64,000 nt of DNA from Zestomonas insulae (GTDB taxonomy: Bacteria > Pseudomonadota > Gammaproteobacteria > Pseudomonadales > Pseudomonadaceae): NCBI RefSeq assembly GCF_016901015.1, contig NZ_JAFEUP010000001.1, positions 744,001 through 808,000 of the forward strand. Reading direction: 5' to 3'. Shown one piece after another: positions 20,305 through 27,491 of this stretch; positions within the stretch are counted from its first letter, which is position 1, and each line of letters begins with the position of its first letter. Position numbers and translations under genes: made by a program. The notes below the pieces were generated by a model. The model did no database searches and was not told the origin of the DNA. It was given only the letters and a program-made list of their open reading frames with translations.

Positions 20305-21075
20305 ATGCACCCCTACTTCTCCCTTCAGGGCCGCACCGCCCTGGTCACCGGCGGCACCCGCGGCATCGGCAAGATGATCGCCAAGGGCTTCGTCGAGGCC
20401 GGCGCGCGGGTGTACGTCTGCGCCCGCGATGCCGAGGCCTGCGCCGCCACCGCGGCCGAGCTGAGCGCGCTGGGCGAATGCCACGGCATCGCCGCCAACC
20501 TGGCCAGCGAAGCCGGCGTGCAGGCGCTCGCCGCACAGCTGAGCGGCGAGATCGGCCAGCTCGACATCCTGGTCAACAACGCCGGCACCACCTGGGGCGC
20601 GCCGCTGGAAAGCTACCCGGTCGCCGGCTGGGAGAAGTGCATGCAGCTCAACGTCACCTCGGTGTTCAGCTGCATCCAGCAACTGCTGCCGCTACTGCGC
20701 AAGGCCGGCAACGCCGACAGCCCGGCGCGCATCATCAACATCGGCTCGGTCGCGGGGATTTCCTCGCTCGGCGAGGAAGCCTATGCCTACGGGCCGAGCA
20801 AGGCGGCGCTGCATCACCTGTCGCGCGGCCTCGCCCGCGAGCTGGCCAGCCAGCACATCAACGTCAACGTCATCGCCCCGGGACGCTTCCCGAGCAAGAT
20901 GACCCGGCATATCACCGAGGATGCCGCGGCGATGGCCGAGGACTGCGCGCACATCCCACTGCGCCGCTGGGGACGTGAGGACGAGATGTCGGCCCTGGCG
21001 ATCAGCCTGGCCAGCACCGCCGGCGCCTACATGACCGGCGCGGTGATCCCGATCGACGGCGGCTTCGCCGCCTGA
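20305..21075 (+). CDS. rhlG: NADPH-dependent short-chain dehydrogenase RhlG
   Basis: A 256-residue SDR. The cofactor motif is GGTRGIG (16-22), and the catalytic residues are Ser148, Tyr162 and Lys166 (YGPSK). The sequence closely follows P. aeruginosa RhlG from the first residues (MHPYFSL) to the C-terminus. RhlG is an NADPH-dependent beta-ketoacyl reductase first linked to rhamnolipid synthesis, a role later disputed. A CGAGGA ribosome site precedes the ATG. A GC-rich hairpin follows the stop. Confidence 0.88.
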   Translation: MHPYFSLQGRTALVTGGTRGIGKMIAKGFVEAGARVYVCARDAEACAATAAELSALGECHGIAANLASEAGVQALAAQLSGEIGQLDILVNNAGTTWGAPLESYPVAGWEKCMQLNVTSVFSCIQQLLPLLRKAGNADSPARIINIGSVAGISSLGEEAYAYGPSKAALHHLSRGLARELASQHINVNVIAPGRFPSKMTRHITEDAAAMAEDCAHIPLRRWGREDEMSALAISLASTAGAYMTGAVIPIDGGFAA

Positions 21076-21098
21076 CCCCCTGCGCGGCCCGCGTGGCG

Positions 21099-21121
21099 CC
21101 CCGGCGGCTGGCCCGCCGGGG
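21099..21121 (+). terminator. GC-rich hairpin after rhlG (possible terminator)
   Basis: CCCCGGCGG pairs perfectly with CCGCCGGGG over 9 bp around a 5-nt loop, 23 nt after the rhlG stop. There is no T-run, so it may be a transcript-stabilising or weak termination structure. Confidence 0.4.
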
Positions 21122-21187
21122 TGGACGCCCTCCGCCAGTCGCGGCAGGTCGGCTATCATGGGCGCCTTTCCTGCGCCGGCCCGCCCC

Positions 21188-21880
21188 ATGTCCTACAGTG
21201 TCACGCCCATCGGTTTCGTCCGCTCCTGCTTCAAGGAGAAGTTCGCCATCCCGCGCCAGCCGCAACTGGCTCCGGCCGCGCGTGGCGTGCTGGAACTGGT
21301 CGCGCCGTTCGACCGTGCAGAAGCCATCGAGGGTCTGGAGCAAGTCAGCCACGTCTGGCTGCTGTTTCTCTTCCACCAGGCTCTGGAAGACAAGCCGCGC
21401 CTGAAGGTGCGCCCGCCACGCCTGGGCGGCAACCAATCCATGGGCGTGTTCGCCACCCGCGCGACGCACCGCCCCAACGGCATTGGTCAGTCGGTGGTGC
21501 GACTCGACAAGGTCGAACCCGGGCGCCTGTGGCTGTCCGGCATTGACCTGCTCGACGGCACCCCGGTGCTGGATATCAAACCCTACGTGCCCTACGCCGA
21601 CAGCGTCAGCGCGGCGCGCAACAGCATCGCCGAGGACGCCCCGCCGCTGATTGCCGTGGACTGGAGCGACCCGGCGCTGGCACAGGCCACCGAGCACGCC
21701 GCGCGCCTCGGCGAACCGCTGGTGGCGCTGATCGACCAATGCCTGGCGCAGGACCCGCGCCCCGCCTACCAGCAGCCGGGCGCCACGCGTCAGTACGGCG
21801 TGCGCCTGTGGGACGTCGAGGTGCGCTGGCATTACCCCGAGCCGAGCCGCATCCGCGTACTCGAGGTAGTCGCCGCCTGA
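21188..21880 (+). CDS. trmO: tRNA (t6A37) N6-methyltransferase TrmO
   Basis: SAM-dependent enzyme that methylates N6-threonylcarbamoyladenosine at position 37 of certain tRNA-Thr. The 230-residue protein has the N-terminal TsaA/UPF0066 beta-barrel (about 1-140) with PIGFVRS, HVWLLFLFH and ATRATHRPNGIGQSVV motifs. A C-terminal TrmO extension ends in the QQPGATRQYGVRLWDVEVRW segment. The ATG at 21188 directly opens the family N-terminus. It converges on the monooxygenase-like gene with only 3 bp between stops. Confidence 0.92.
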   Translation: MSYSVTPIGFVRSCFKEKFAIPRQPQLAPAARGVLELVAPFDRAEAIEGLEQVSHVWLLFLFHQALEDKPRLKVRPPRLGGNQSMGVFATRATHRPNGIGQSVVRLDKVEPGRLWLSGIDLLDGTPVLDIKPYVPYADSVSAARNSIAEDAPPLIAVDWSDPALAQATEHAARLGEPLVALIDQCLAQDPRPAYQQPGATRQYGVRLWDVEVRWHYPEPSRIRVLEVVAA

Positions 21881-21883
21881 ACC

Positions 21884-22186
21884 TCAGCGCGCCGGGTTGA
21901 ACAGCAGGCCGTCGGCCTCGATGGCGTCCTGGGCGAGGATCAGCGGCTCGACCAGCGGCCGACTGGCGAGGAAATGCGCAGTGCGCATATGCGCCTCGAA
22001 CGCCGCCTCGTCGACATACACCTCGTACAGCCAGATCAGCAGCGGGTCGCTGCGGTCCTGCAGCACGTCGAACACCAGACAGCCCGGCTCGTCGCGCACC
22101 GAAGCCGCGGCGTTGACACGCATCGCGTCGAGAAAGGCCTCGCGGCTGCCGGGGTGCAGACGGGTCTTGAGCAGCAAGCAGTACAC
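21884..22186 (-). CDS. Antibiotic-biosynthesis-monooxygenase (ABM/YgiN-like) domain protein
   Basis: A 100-residue dimeric alpha-beta barrel-type protein. The family pattern is visible as an N-terminal strand, FLDAMRVNAAASVRDEPGCLVFDVLQD and LIWLYEVYVDEAAFEAHMRTAHF. The GTG at 22186 is chosen because AGGAG lies 6 nt upstream; the upstream frame overlaps the divergent promoter. Members such as YgiN handle quinones or act as heme-degrading or ring-oxidising enzymes; the substrate is unknown. It is divergent from a VOC gene across 58 bp containing a perfect TTGTATACAA palindrome. Confidence 0.85.
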   Translation of the reverse strand: MYCLLLKTRLHPGSREAFLDAMRVNAAASVRDEPGCLVFDVLQDRSDPLLIWLYEVYVDEAAFEAHMRTAHFLASRPLVEPLILAQDAIEADGLLFNPAR

Positions 22187-22219
22187 GGAAAGCTCCTTTT
22201 GTCCTATATTCGTGAAATA

Positions 22220-22229
22220 TTGTATACAA
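22220..22229. promoter_or_regulatory. Perfect palindrome TTGTATACAA, GntR/FadR-type operator candidate
   Basis: The 10-bp palindrome lies between the divergent ABM and VOC genes, 16 bp before the VOC start. It matches the TNGTNNACNA half-site arrangement known for FadR-subfamily GntR regulators. TTGTATACA also occurs at 22699-22707 after the VOC terminator. No GntR gene is in the window. Confidence 0.4.
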
Positions 22230-22244
22230 ACTGGAGTGCGCATC

Positions 22245-22658
22245 ATGCTCGAACGCCCTGCCCGGCTCAATGGCCTGCGCCACCTCGCCCTGCTGGTCCC
22301 TAATCTGGAGGCCTGCGAGCGCTTCTACACCGAGGTGCTCGGCATGCAGGTGCTCAACCGCGCCAACGAGGACCTGGTGTACCTGACCTGCGGCAACGAC
22401 AACCTCTCGCTGGGGCGCGCGTTCGTCGAGAGCAGCGGCGTGCCGGTGGTCGATCACTACGGCTTCGTGGTGGACAGCGTGGACGAGCTGCACGCCTGGT
22501 ACGCGTATCTGAGCGAGCGCGGGGTGACCCTCCTCGACCGCCCCTTCGCCCATGGCGACGGCGCCTGGAGCTTCCACTTGCTCGATCCGGCCGGCAACAA
22601 GATCCAGCCGCTGTACCACCCGGCGATTTCCGGCCAGCGCTTCAGTATGCCGGCCTAG
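22245..22658 (+). CDS. VOC-family (glyoxalase-like) protein
   Basis: A 137-residue vicinal-oxygen-chelate protein. Putative metal ligands are His13 in LRHLALLV, a His near 71 in VVDHYGFVV and the late acidic/Gln site in LLDPAGNKIQPLYH. In the last, the usual Glu is replaced by Gln (IQPLY). GGAG is 9 nt upstream of the ATG. It is divergently arranged with the ABM-domain gene and shares the palindromic site between them, which suggests common control. The specific activity is unknown. Confidence 0.85.
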   Translation: MLERPARLNGLRHLALLVPNLEACERFYTEVLGMQVLNRANEDLVYLTCGNDNLSLGRAFVESSGVPVVDHYGFVVDSVDELHAWYAYLSERGVTLLDRPFAHGDGAWSFHLLDPAGNKIQPLYHPAISGQRFSMPA

Positions 22659-22671
22659 GCAAGCGGAAACG

Positions 22672-22700
22672 AAAAAGCCCGCCAGGAGGCGGGCTTTTTT
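22672..22700 (+). terminator. Intrinsic terminator of the VOC gene, possibly bidirectional
   Basis: AAAAAGCCCGCC and GGCGGGCTTTTTT pair across a 4-nt loop. A-runs and T-runs on both sides could stop both this transcript and the convergent fpr transcript, whose stop is at 22718. Confidence 0.92.
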
Positions 22701-22717
22701 GTATACAGCTCGGCGGC

Positions 22718-23497
22718 TTACTTCTCGACGAAGGCCCGCTCGATCAGGTAGTCACCCGGCTCGCGCATGCGCGCGGATATCTTCAGGCCGAAGCTGTCGA
22801 GCACTTCGCTGGTCTCGTCGAGCATGCTCGGGCTGCCGCAGATCATCGCGCGGTCGTCCTGCGGGTTGATCGGCGGCAGGCCGATGTCCTCGAACAGCTT
22901 GCCGCTGCGCATCAGGTCGGTGAGACGACCCTGATTCTCGAACGGCTCGCGGGTCACGGTCGGGTAGTAGATCAGCTTGTTCTTCAGCTCTTCGCCGAAG
23001 AATTCGTTCTGCGGCAGGTGCTCGGTGATGAATTCGCGGTAGGCGACTTCGTTCACGTAGCGCACGCCGTGGACCAGAATCACCTTTTCGAAGCGCTCGT
23101 AGGTTTCCGGGTCCTGAATGACGCTCATGAACGGCGCCAGGCCAGTACCGGTGCTGAGCAGGTACAGGTGCTTGCCGGGGTTGAGGTCATCAAGCACCAG
23201 GGTGCCGGTAGGCTTCTTGCTGATGAGGATCTCGTCGCCTTCCTTGAGGTGCTGCAACTGCGAGGTCAGCGGACCGTCCGGCACCTTGATGCTGAAGAAC
23301 TCCAGGTTCTCTTCCCAGTTCGGGCTGGCGATCGAGTAGGCGCGCATCAGCGGGCGACCGTTGGGCTGCTGCAGGCCGATCATCACGAACTGCCCGTTCT
23401 CGAAGCGCAGGCCCGGGTCGCGGGTGCACTTGAAGCTGAACAGGGTATCGTTCCAGTGGTGGACGCTGAGCACGCGCTCGACGTTCATGTTGCTCAT
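22718..23497 (-). CDS. fpr: Ferredoxin/flavodoxin-NADP+ reductase
   Basis: FAD-dependent reductase exchanging electrons between NADPH and ferredoxin or flavodoxin. The 259 residues follow P. aeruginosa Fpr closely. The FAD-binding motif RAYSIASP and the KPTGTL segment lie in the N-terminal half, the NADP-binding STGTGLAPFMSV in the middle, and ERAFVEK at the C-terminus. The ATG at 23497 has GAGGAAG upstream; a longer frame to 23527 is less likely. It is divergent from a LysR regulator (finR), which in P. putida activates fpr under oxidative and osmotic stress. Confidence 0.95.
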   Translation of the reverse strand: MSNMNVERVLSVHHWNDTLFSFKCTRDPGLRFENGQFVMIGLQQPNGRPLMRAYSIASPNWEENLEFFSIKVPDGPLTSQLQHLKEGDEILISKKPTGTLVLDDLNPGKHLYLLSTGTGLAPFMSVIQDPETYERFEKVILVHGVRYVNEVAYREFITEHLPQNEFFGEELKNKLIYYPTVTREPFENQGRLTDLMRSGKLFEDIGLPPINPQDDRAMICGSPSMLDETSEVLDSFGLKISARMREPGDYLIERAFVEK

Positions 23498-23567
23498 GCT
23501 GGCTTCCTCAGAAATAAAGACCTGCACCCGCTAAGGGTAATGGCGCGGGATTCTAGTGGCAGGCACA

Positions 23568-23612
23568 ATATCTGTTAAGTGGATTATTAAGATATAGGTT
23601 ATCGGTTATATC
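23568..23612. promoter_or_regulatory. Overlapping inverted repeats between fpr and finR (LysR operator candidate)
   Basis: In this AT-rich stretch GATATA (23591-23596) and TATATC (23607-23612) form a perfect inverted repeat with a 10-nt spacer. ATATCT (23568-23573) and AGATAT (23590-23595) form a second one sharing the middle arm. Three regularly arranged half-sites in a divergent LysR/target region fit a FinR binding region. Confidence 0.5.
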
Positions 23613-23615
23613 GAT

Positions 23616-24542
23616 ATGCGATTTACACTCAGACAGCTTCAGGTGTTCGTCGCGGTCGCCCAGCAGGGCAGCGTGTCGCGTGCCGCCGAATCCTTGTCGC
23701 TCTCCCAGTCGGCCGCCAGCACCTCGTTGACCGAACTGGAGCGGCAGTCCGACTGCCTGCTATTCGACCGCGCCGGCAAGCGCCTGAGCCTCAACTCGCT
23801 CGGCCATCAGCTGCTGCCGCAGGCGGTCGCCCTGCTCGATCAGGCCAAGGAGATCGAACGCCTGCTGATCGGCAAGAGCGGTTTCGGCTCGTTGGCGGTC
23901 GGCGCCACGCTGACCGTTGGCAACTACCTCGCCACCCTGCTGATCGGCAGTTTCATGCAGCGTCACCCGGAATGCCGGGTGCGCCTGCATGTGCAGAACA
24001 CCGCGAATATCGTCCAACAGATCGCCCACTACGAACTTGATCTGGGTCTAATCGAAGGCGATTGCCAGCACCCGGAAATCGAAGTGCAGCCGTGGGTCGA
24101 GGACGAGCTGGTGGTGTTCTGCGCCCCGCAGCACCCGCTGGCACAGCGTGGCGGCGCGACGCTCGACGAGCTGACCCGCGAGGCGTGGATTCTCCGCGAA
24201 CAGGGCTCCGGTACGCGACTGACCTTCGACCACGCCATGCGCCACCACCGCACCGCGCTGAACATCCGCCTCGAGCTGGAGCACACCGAGGCAATCAAGC
24301 GCGCCGTGGAGTCGGGCCTCGGCATCGGCTGCATCTCGCGCCTGGCGCTGCGCGACGCGTTCCGCCGCGGCAGCCTGGTGGCCGTGGAAACCCCGGAGCT
24401 GGACCTGACCCGGCAGTTCTACTTCATCTGGCACAAACAGAAGTACCAGACCGCCGCCATGCGCGAGTTCCTCGAGCTGTGCCGCGAACTCACCGGCGGC
24501 GTGCAGCGTAGCGACGACATCGTGCTGCCGCCCATCGCCTGA
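23616..24542 (+). CDS. finR: LysR-type regulator of fpr
   Basis: A 308-residue LysR-type transcriptional regulator. The winged helix-turn-helix is at about 3-62 (LRQLQVFVAVAQQGSVSRAAESLSLSQ) and the effector-binding domain covers about 90-295. It is transcribed divergently from fpr, the arrangement of finR and fpr in Pseudomonas, where FinR activates fpr. The name is by synteny and length; the protein itself is a generic LysR by sequence. No strong Shine-Dalgarno is seen before the ATG. Confidence 0.85.
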   Translation: MRFTLRQLQVFVAVAQQGSVSRAAESLSLSQSAASTSLTELERQSDCLLFDRAGKRLSLNSLGHQLLPQAVALLDQAKEIERLLIGKSGFGSLAVGATLTVGNYLATLLIGSFMQRHPECRVRLHVQNTANIVQQIAHYELDLGLIEGDCQHPEIEVQPWVEDELVVFCAPQHPLAQRGGATLDELTREAWILREQGSGTRLTFDHAMRHHRTALNIRLELEHTEAIKRAVESGLGIGCISRLALRDAFRRGSLVAVETPELDLTRQFYFIWHKQKYQTAAMREFLELCRELTGGVQRSDDIVLPPIA

Positions 24543-24543
24543 C

Positions 24544-24909
24544 TCAGCCGAGCAGGATGGTCGCCCACACCGCGACGATCAGGCTGAGGGCGACGAACTG
24601 CGCGGCGCTGCCCATGTCCTTGGCGTTCTTCGACAGCGGATGGCGATCCAGGGAAATCCGGTCGATGGCCGCCTCGATGGCCGAGTTGAGCAGCTCGACG
24701 ATCAGCGCCAGCAGGCACACGCCGATCATCACCGCGCGCTCGCCGCGACTCACCGGGAAGTAGAAAGCCAGCGGGATCAGCACGATGTTCAGCAGCACCA
24801 GCTGGCGAAAGGCGGCTTCGCCGGTGAACGCGGCGCGCAGGCCGGCCATCGAGTAACCGCCAGCATTAAGGATACGTTTGAGGCCGGTCTGGCCTTTGAA
24901 GGGCGACAT
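24544..24909 (-). CDS. dgkA: Diacylglycerol kinase
   Basis: A small inner-membrane kinase of 121 residues (E. coli DgkA is 122) that recycles diacylglycerol to phosphatidic acid. It has three membrane helices (about 36-52, 57-75, 102-120), an amphipathic N-terminus, and catalytic-region residues in ELLNSAIEAAIDRI (72-85), including Glu72, Asn75 and Glu79. It lies 76 bp downstream of erdR on the same strand, as in P. aeruginosa. Its stop is 1 bp from the finR stop (convergent). Confidence 0.94.
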   Translation of the reverse strand: MSPFKGQTGLKRILNAGGYSMAGLRAAFTGEAAFRQLVLLNIVLIPLAFYFPVSRGERAVMIGVCLLALIVELLNSAIEAAIDRISLDRHPLSKNAKDMGSAAQFVALSLIVAVWATILLG

Positions 24910-24985
24910 AGCACGCAACTACTCAGTCGAAGAATTCGCCGCAGGCTAGCCTGTCCGGCGTCAAAAAAGCATGAATTTCCGGCAC

Positions 24986-25636
24986 TTAGCTGCCGGGAAT
25001 GGATTCCATATGTTGCAGCAGCAGCGCCGCCTGGGTGCGCGTGCGCACGCCGAGCTTGCGGAAGATCGCGGTGACGTGGGCCTTGATGGTCGCCTCGGAG
25101 ACGTTCAGCTCGTAGGCGATCTGCTTGTTCAGCAGGCCCTCGCAGACCATGGTCAGCACGCGGAACTGCTGCGGCGTGAGGCTGGCCAGACCGGCGCTGG
25201 CGGCCTTGGCTTCGGCGGAGACGCTGGCCACGTCCTGCAGCTGCGGCGGCCACCAGGTGTCGCCGTCGAGGACCAAGCGCACCGCCTGCTGGATGGTCTC
25301 CAGCGGGCTGGACTTGGGGATGAAGCCGCTGGCACCGAACTCGCGGGCGCGCGCGACGACCGCCGCCTCTTCCTGCGCGGAGATCATCACCACGGGAATC
25401 TGCGGGTACTGCCCGCGCAGCAGCACCAGGCCGGAGAAGCCATAGGCGCCGGGCATGTTCAGGTCCAGCAGCACCAGGTCCCAATCGGCCTTCTCGCCCA
25501 GCCGGCCTTCCAGTTCGGCGATGCTCGCCGCCTCCACCAGGCGCACTTCTGGGCCGAGCCCGAGGGTCAGGGCTTGGTGCAGGGCGCTGCGAAACAGGGG
25601 GTGGTCATCGGCAATCAGGATTTCGTAGGCGGCCAT
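24986..25636 (-). CDS. erdR: LuxR-type response regulator ErdR
   Basis: A 216-residue NarL/FixJ-type response regulator. The receiver domain (about 4-125) has phosphoacceptor Asp58 in LLLDLNMPG, and the C-terminal LuxR HTH (about 152-212) has the motif LLNKQIAYELNVSEATIKAHV. In P. aeruginosa the regulator next to dgkA is ErdR (EraR), part of the cascade controlling ethanol oxidation and acetate use. Its cognate kinase is not in the window. The name comes from synteny and sequence recall. Confidence 0.85.
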   Translation of the reverse strand: MAAYEILIADDHPLFRSALHQALTLGLGPEVRLVEAASIAELEGRLGEKADWDLVLLDLNMPGAYGFSGLVLLRGQYPQIPVVMISAQEEAAVVARAREFGASGFIPKSSPLETIQQAVRLVLDGDTWWPPQLQDVASVSAEAKAASAGLASLTPQQFRVLTMVCEGLLNKQIAYELNVSEATIKAHVTAIFRKLGVRTRTQAALLLQHMESIPGS

Positions 25637-25760
25637 GGGGCGGATCCTGTTCTTCTAGTAGTGGGGCCGGAGGCGGCGCCCAGCATGCCGAGCGCGGCTG
25701 GGGTGGTCAAGTTCCGTGCTTTGCGGCACAGTTTGCGGCTTTTCCGCTCGAGACCGCCCC

Positions 25761-26654
25761 ATGAAACGCCAAGCCCTGCGCGCCGATCTGCTGATGTTAG
25801 TCACCGCGATGATCTGGGGTTCGGCCTTCGTCGCCCAGCGCGTGGGCATGGACCATATCGGCCCGTTTCTGTTCTCCGGGCTGCGCATGGGTCTGGGCGC
25901 ACTGGCGCTGCTGCCGCTGTTGCTGCTGCGCCGCCAGCAGACCGGCGCGCAGCCGCTGAATCGCGGCCTATGGGTCGGCGGCGGCTTGATGGGCCTGGCC
26001 CTGGCGCTCGGCGTCAACCTGCAGCAGGTCGGCCTGCTGTTCACCAGCGTGACCAACTCCGGCTTCATCACCGGCCTGTATGTGATCGTCGTGCCGCTGC
26101 TCGGCCTGTTCCTCGGTCACCGCACCGGTCTGGGCACCTGGATGGGCGCCTGCCTGGCGGTGGTCGGCATGTTCCTGCTCAGCGTCGGCGAGAACTTCCA
26201 GGTCGCTTCCGGTGACTGGCTGCAGCTGGCCGGTGCCTTTATCTGGGGTGCGCACGTGCTGCTGGTCGGGCACTTTGCCAGCCGCTATGACCCGATCCGC
26301 CTGACCATCCTGCAGTTCGTGGTCTGCGCGGTGATCAGCCTGGCGCTGGCCGGGATGTTCGAGGAAATTCGCTGGGACATGATCGTCCAGGCCGGCCCGT
26401 CGATTCTCTACGGCGGGCTGATCTCCGCCGGCATCGGCTACACCCTGCAGGTGGTCGCCCAGCAGCATGCGATCGCCTCGCACGCGGCGATCATCCTGTC
26501 CCTGGAAGCGGTGTTCGCCGCGATCGCCGGCGCGCTGTTCCTCGGCGAGTCGCTGCACACCCGCGGTTACCTGGGGTGCGCGCTGATGTTCGCCGGCATG
26601 CTGGTGGCGCAGCTGTGGCCACAGAAGAAGAGCGCGACGAACGTGGCGACCTGA
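25761..26654 (+). CDS. EamA/DMT-family inner-membrane transporter
   Basis: A 297-residue drug/metabolite transporter with ten predicted membrane helices in two EamA repeats (about 8-140 and 150-290). The first repeat opens with LLMLVTAMIWGSAFVAQR, and the second includes ILSLEAVFAAIAGALFLGE, the typical SLEPVF-like motif. The ATG at 25761 opens the first helix; the earlier frame is untranslated. Probable role is export of a metabolite or amino acid, substrate unknown. It is divergent from erdR. Confidence 0.88.
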   Translation: MKRQALRADLLMLVTAMIWGSAFVAQRVGMDHIGPFLFSGLRMGLGALALLPLLLLRRQQTGAQPLNRGLWVGGGLMGLALALGVNLQQVGLLFTSVTNSGFITGLYVIVVPLLGLFLGHRTGLGTWMGACLAVVGMFLLSVGENFQVASGDWLQLAGAFIWGAHVLLVGHFASRYDPIRLTILQFVVCAVISLALAGMFEEIRWDMIVQAGPSILYGGLISAGIGYTLQVVAQQHAIASHAAIILSLEAVFAAIAGALFLGESLHTRGYLGCALMFAGMLVAQLWPQKKSATNVAT

Positions 26655-26664
26655 TCAACGCCGC

Positions 26665-27405
26665 TTAGGGCGCGTCTGCCAGGTACGGACGCAGCGCCGC
26701 ATGCGGCGCGTCCTGCAGGTCGAGCGGCAGGCGCCGCTTGGCGCTCAGGTAATGCAGGCTGAACACGTCGAGGTAGGCATCCAGCGCCGCCGCCGCCTCA
26801 GCATCGCCACCCAGCTCCAGGCACAGCGCGGCGACTTCGGCGGTGCACAGGTGCTCGTCGCGCTTGGAGCGCCGCAGGCGGTAGCGTGACAGTTGCTCCG
26901 GTTGCAGGCTGAGCACCGGCAGGCCATCCAGGTACGGACTCTTGCGGAACATCTTGCGCGCCTCGGTCCAGGTGGCATCGAGGAGGATGAACAGCGGGCG
27001 CCGCCCCTCCTCCACCCGCACCTCGTCGACCACCCGGCTCGGCGCGGCGTATTCGCCGGGGAACACCACATAGGGCTGCCACTGCGGGTCGGCGAGCAGC
27101 GCCAGCAGACGCGGATCGACCGTGGTGCGCGACCAGCCGAACGCGCTGGTGCGCGGCACCACGTCGGCGATCAGCCAACCGGTATTGCTCGGTTTCAACG
27201 CCTCGACGTCATGCATTACCAGGCACACGCCGGCGCGGGAAGGCACCTGCGGCCGCCAGGCGCACAGGCAATAGTCGACCTGCACCCGGCACTGCGGGCA
27301 GCGCTCACCACGCGAACCACGTGCGACGAAGGGCTTGGTGGCGCGGGCCAGACGCTCCTCGCGCAGACGGGCGACGGCGTGGATGGGCGGACGGGAGTCG
27401 AGCAT
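26665..27405 (-). CDS. DTW-domain tRNA-uridine aminocarboxypropyltransferase (TapT-like)
   Basis: A 246-residue DTW-domain protein. Four cysteines (Cys36, Cys39, Cys46, Cys48) form a likely zinc site, and the family signature appears as DATW (143-146), followed by RKMFRKSP. E. coli TapT (YfiP) and relatives use SAM to make acp3U in tRNA; the position modified here is not known. It is convergent with the EamA gene and lies 86 bp upstream of the fadL stop on the same strand. Confidence 0.85.
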   Translation of the reverse strand: MLDSRPPIHAVARLREERLARATKPFVARGSRGERCPQCRVQVDYCLCAWRPQVPSRAGVCLVMHDVEALKPSNTGWLIADVVPRTSAFGWSRTTVDPRLLALLADPQWQPYVVFPGEYAAPSRVVDEVRVEEGRRPLFILLDATWTEARKMFRKSPYLDGLPVLSLQPEQLSRYRLRRSKRDEHLCTAEVAALCLELGGDAEAAAALDAYLDVFSLHYLSAKRRLPLDLQDAPHAALRPYLADAP

Positions 27406-27491
27406 GGCGGGGCAGCACTAACAGGCGGGCGCGCAGTCTAGCAGAGCCCGCCGGGGCGCCGTGAGGGCGTCCCGACCAGGCGCGGCGCCGC

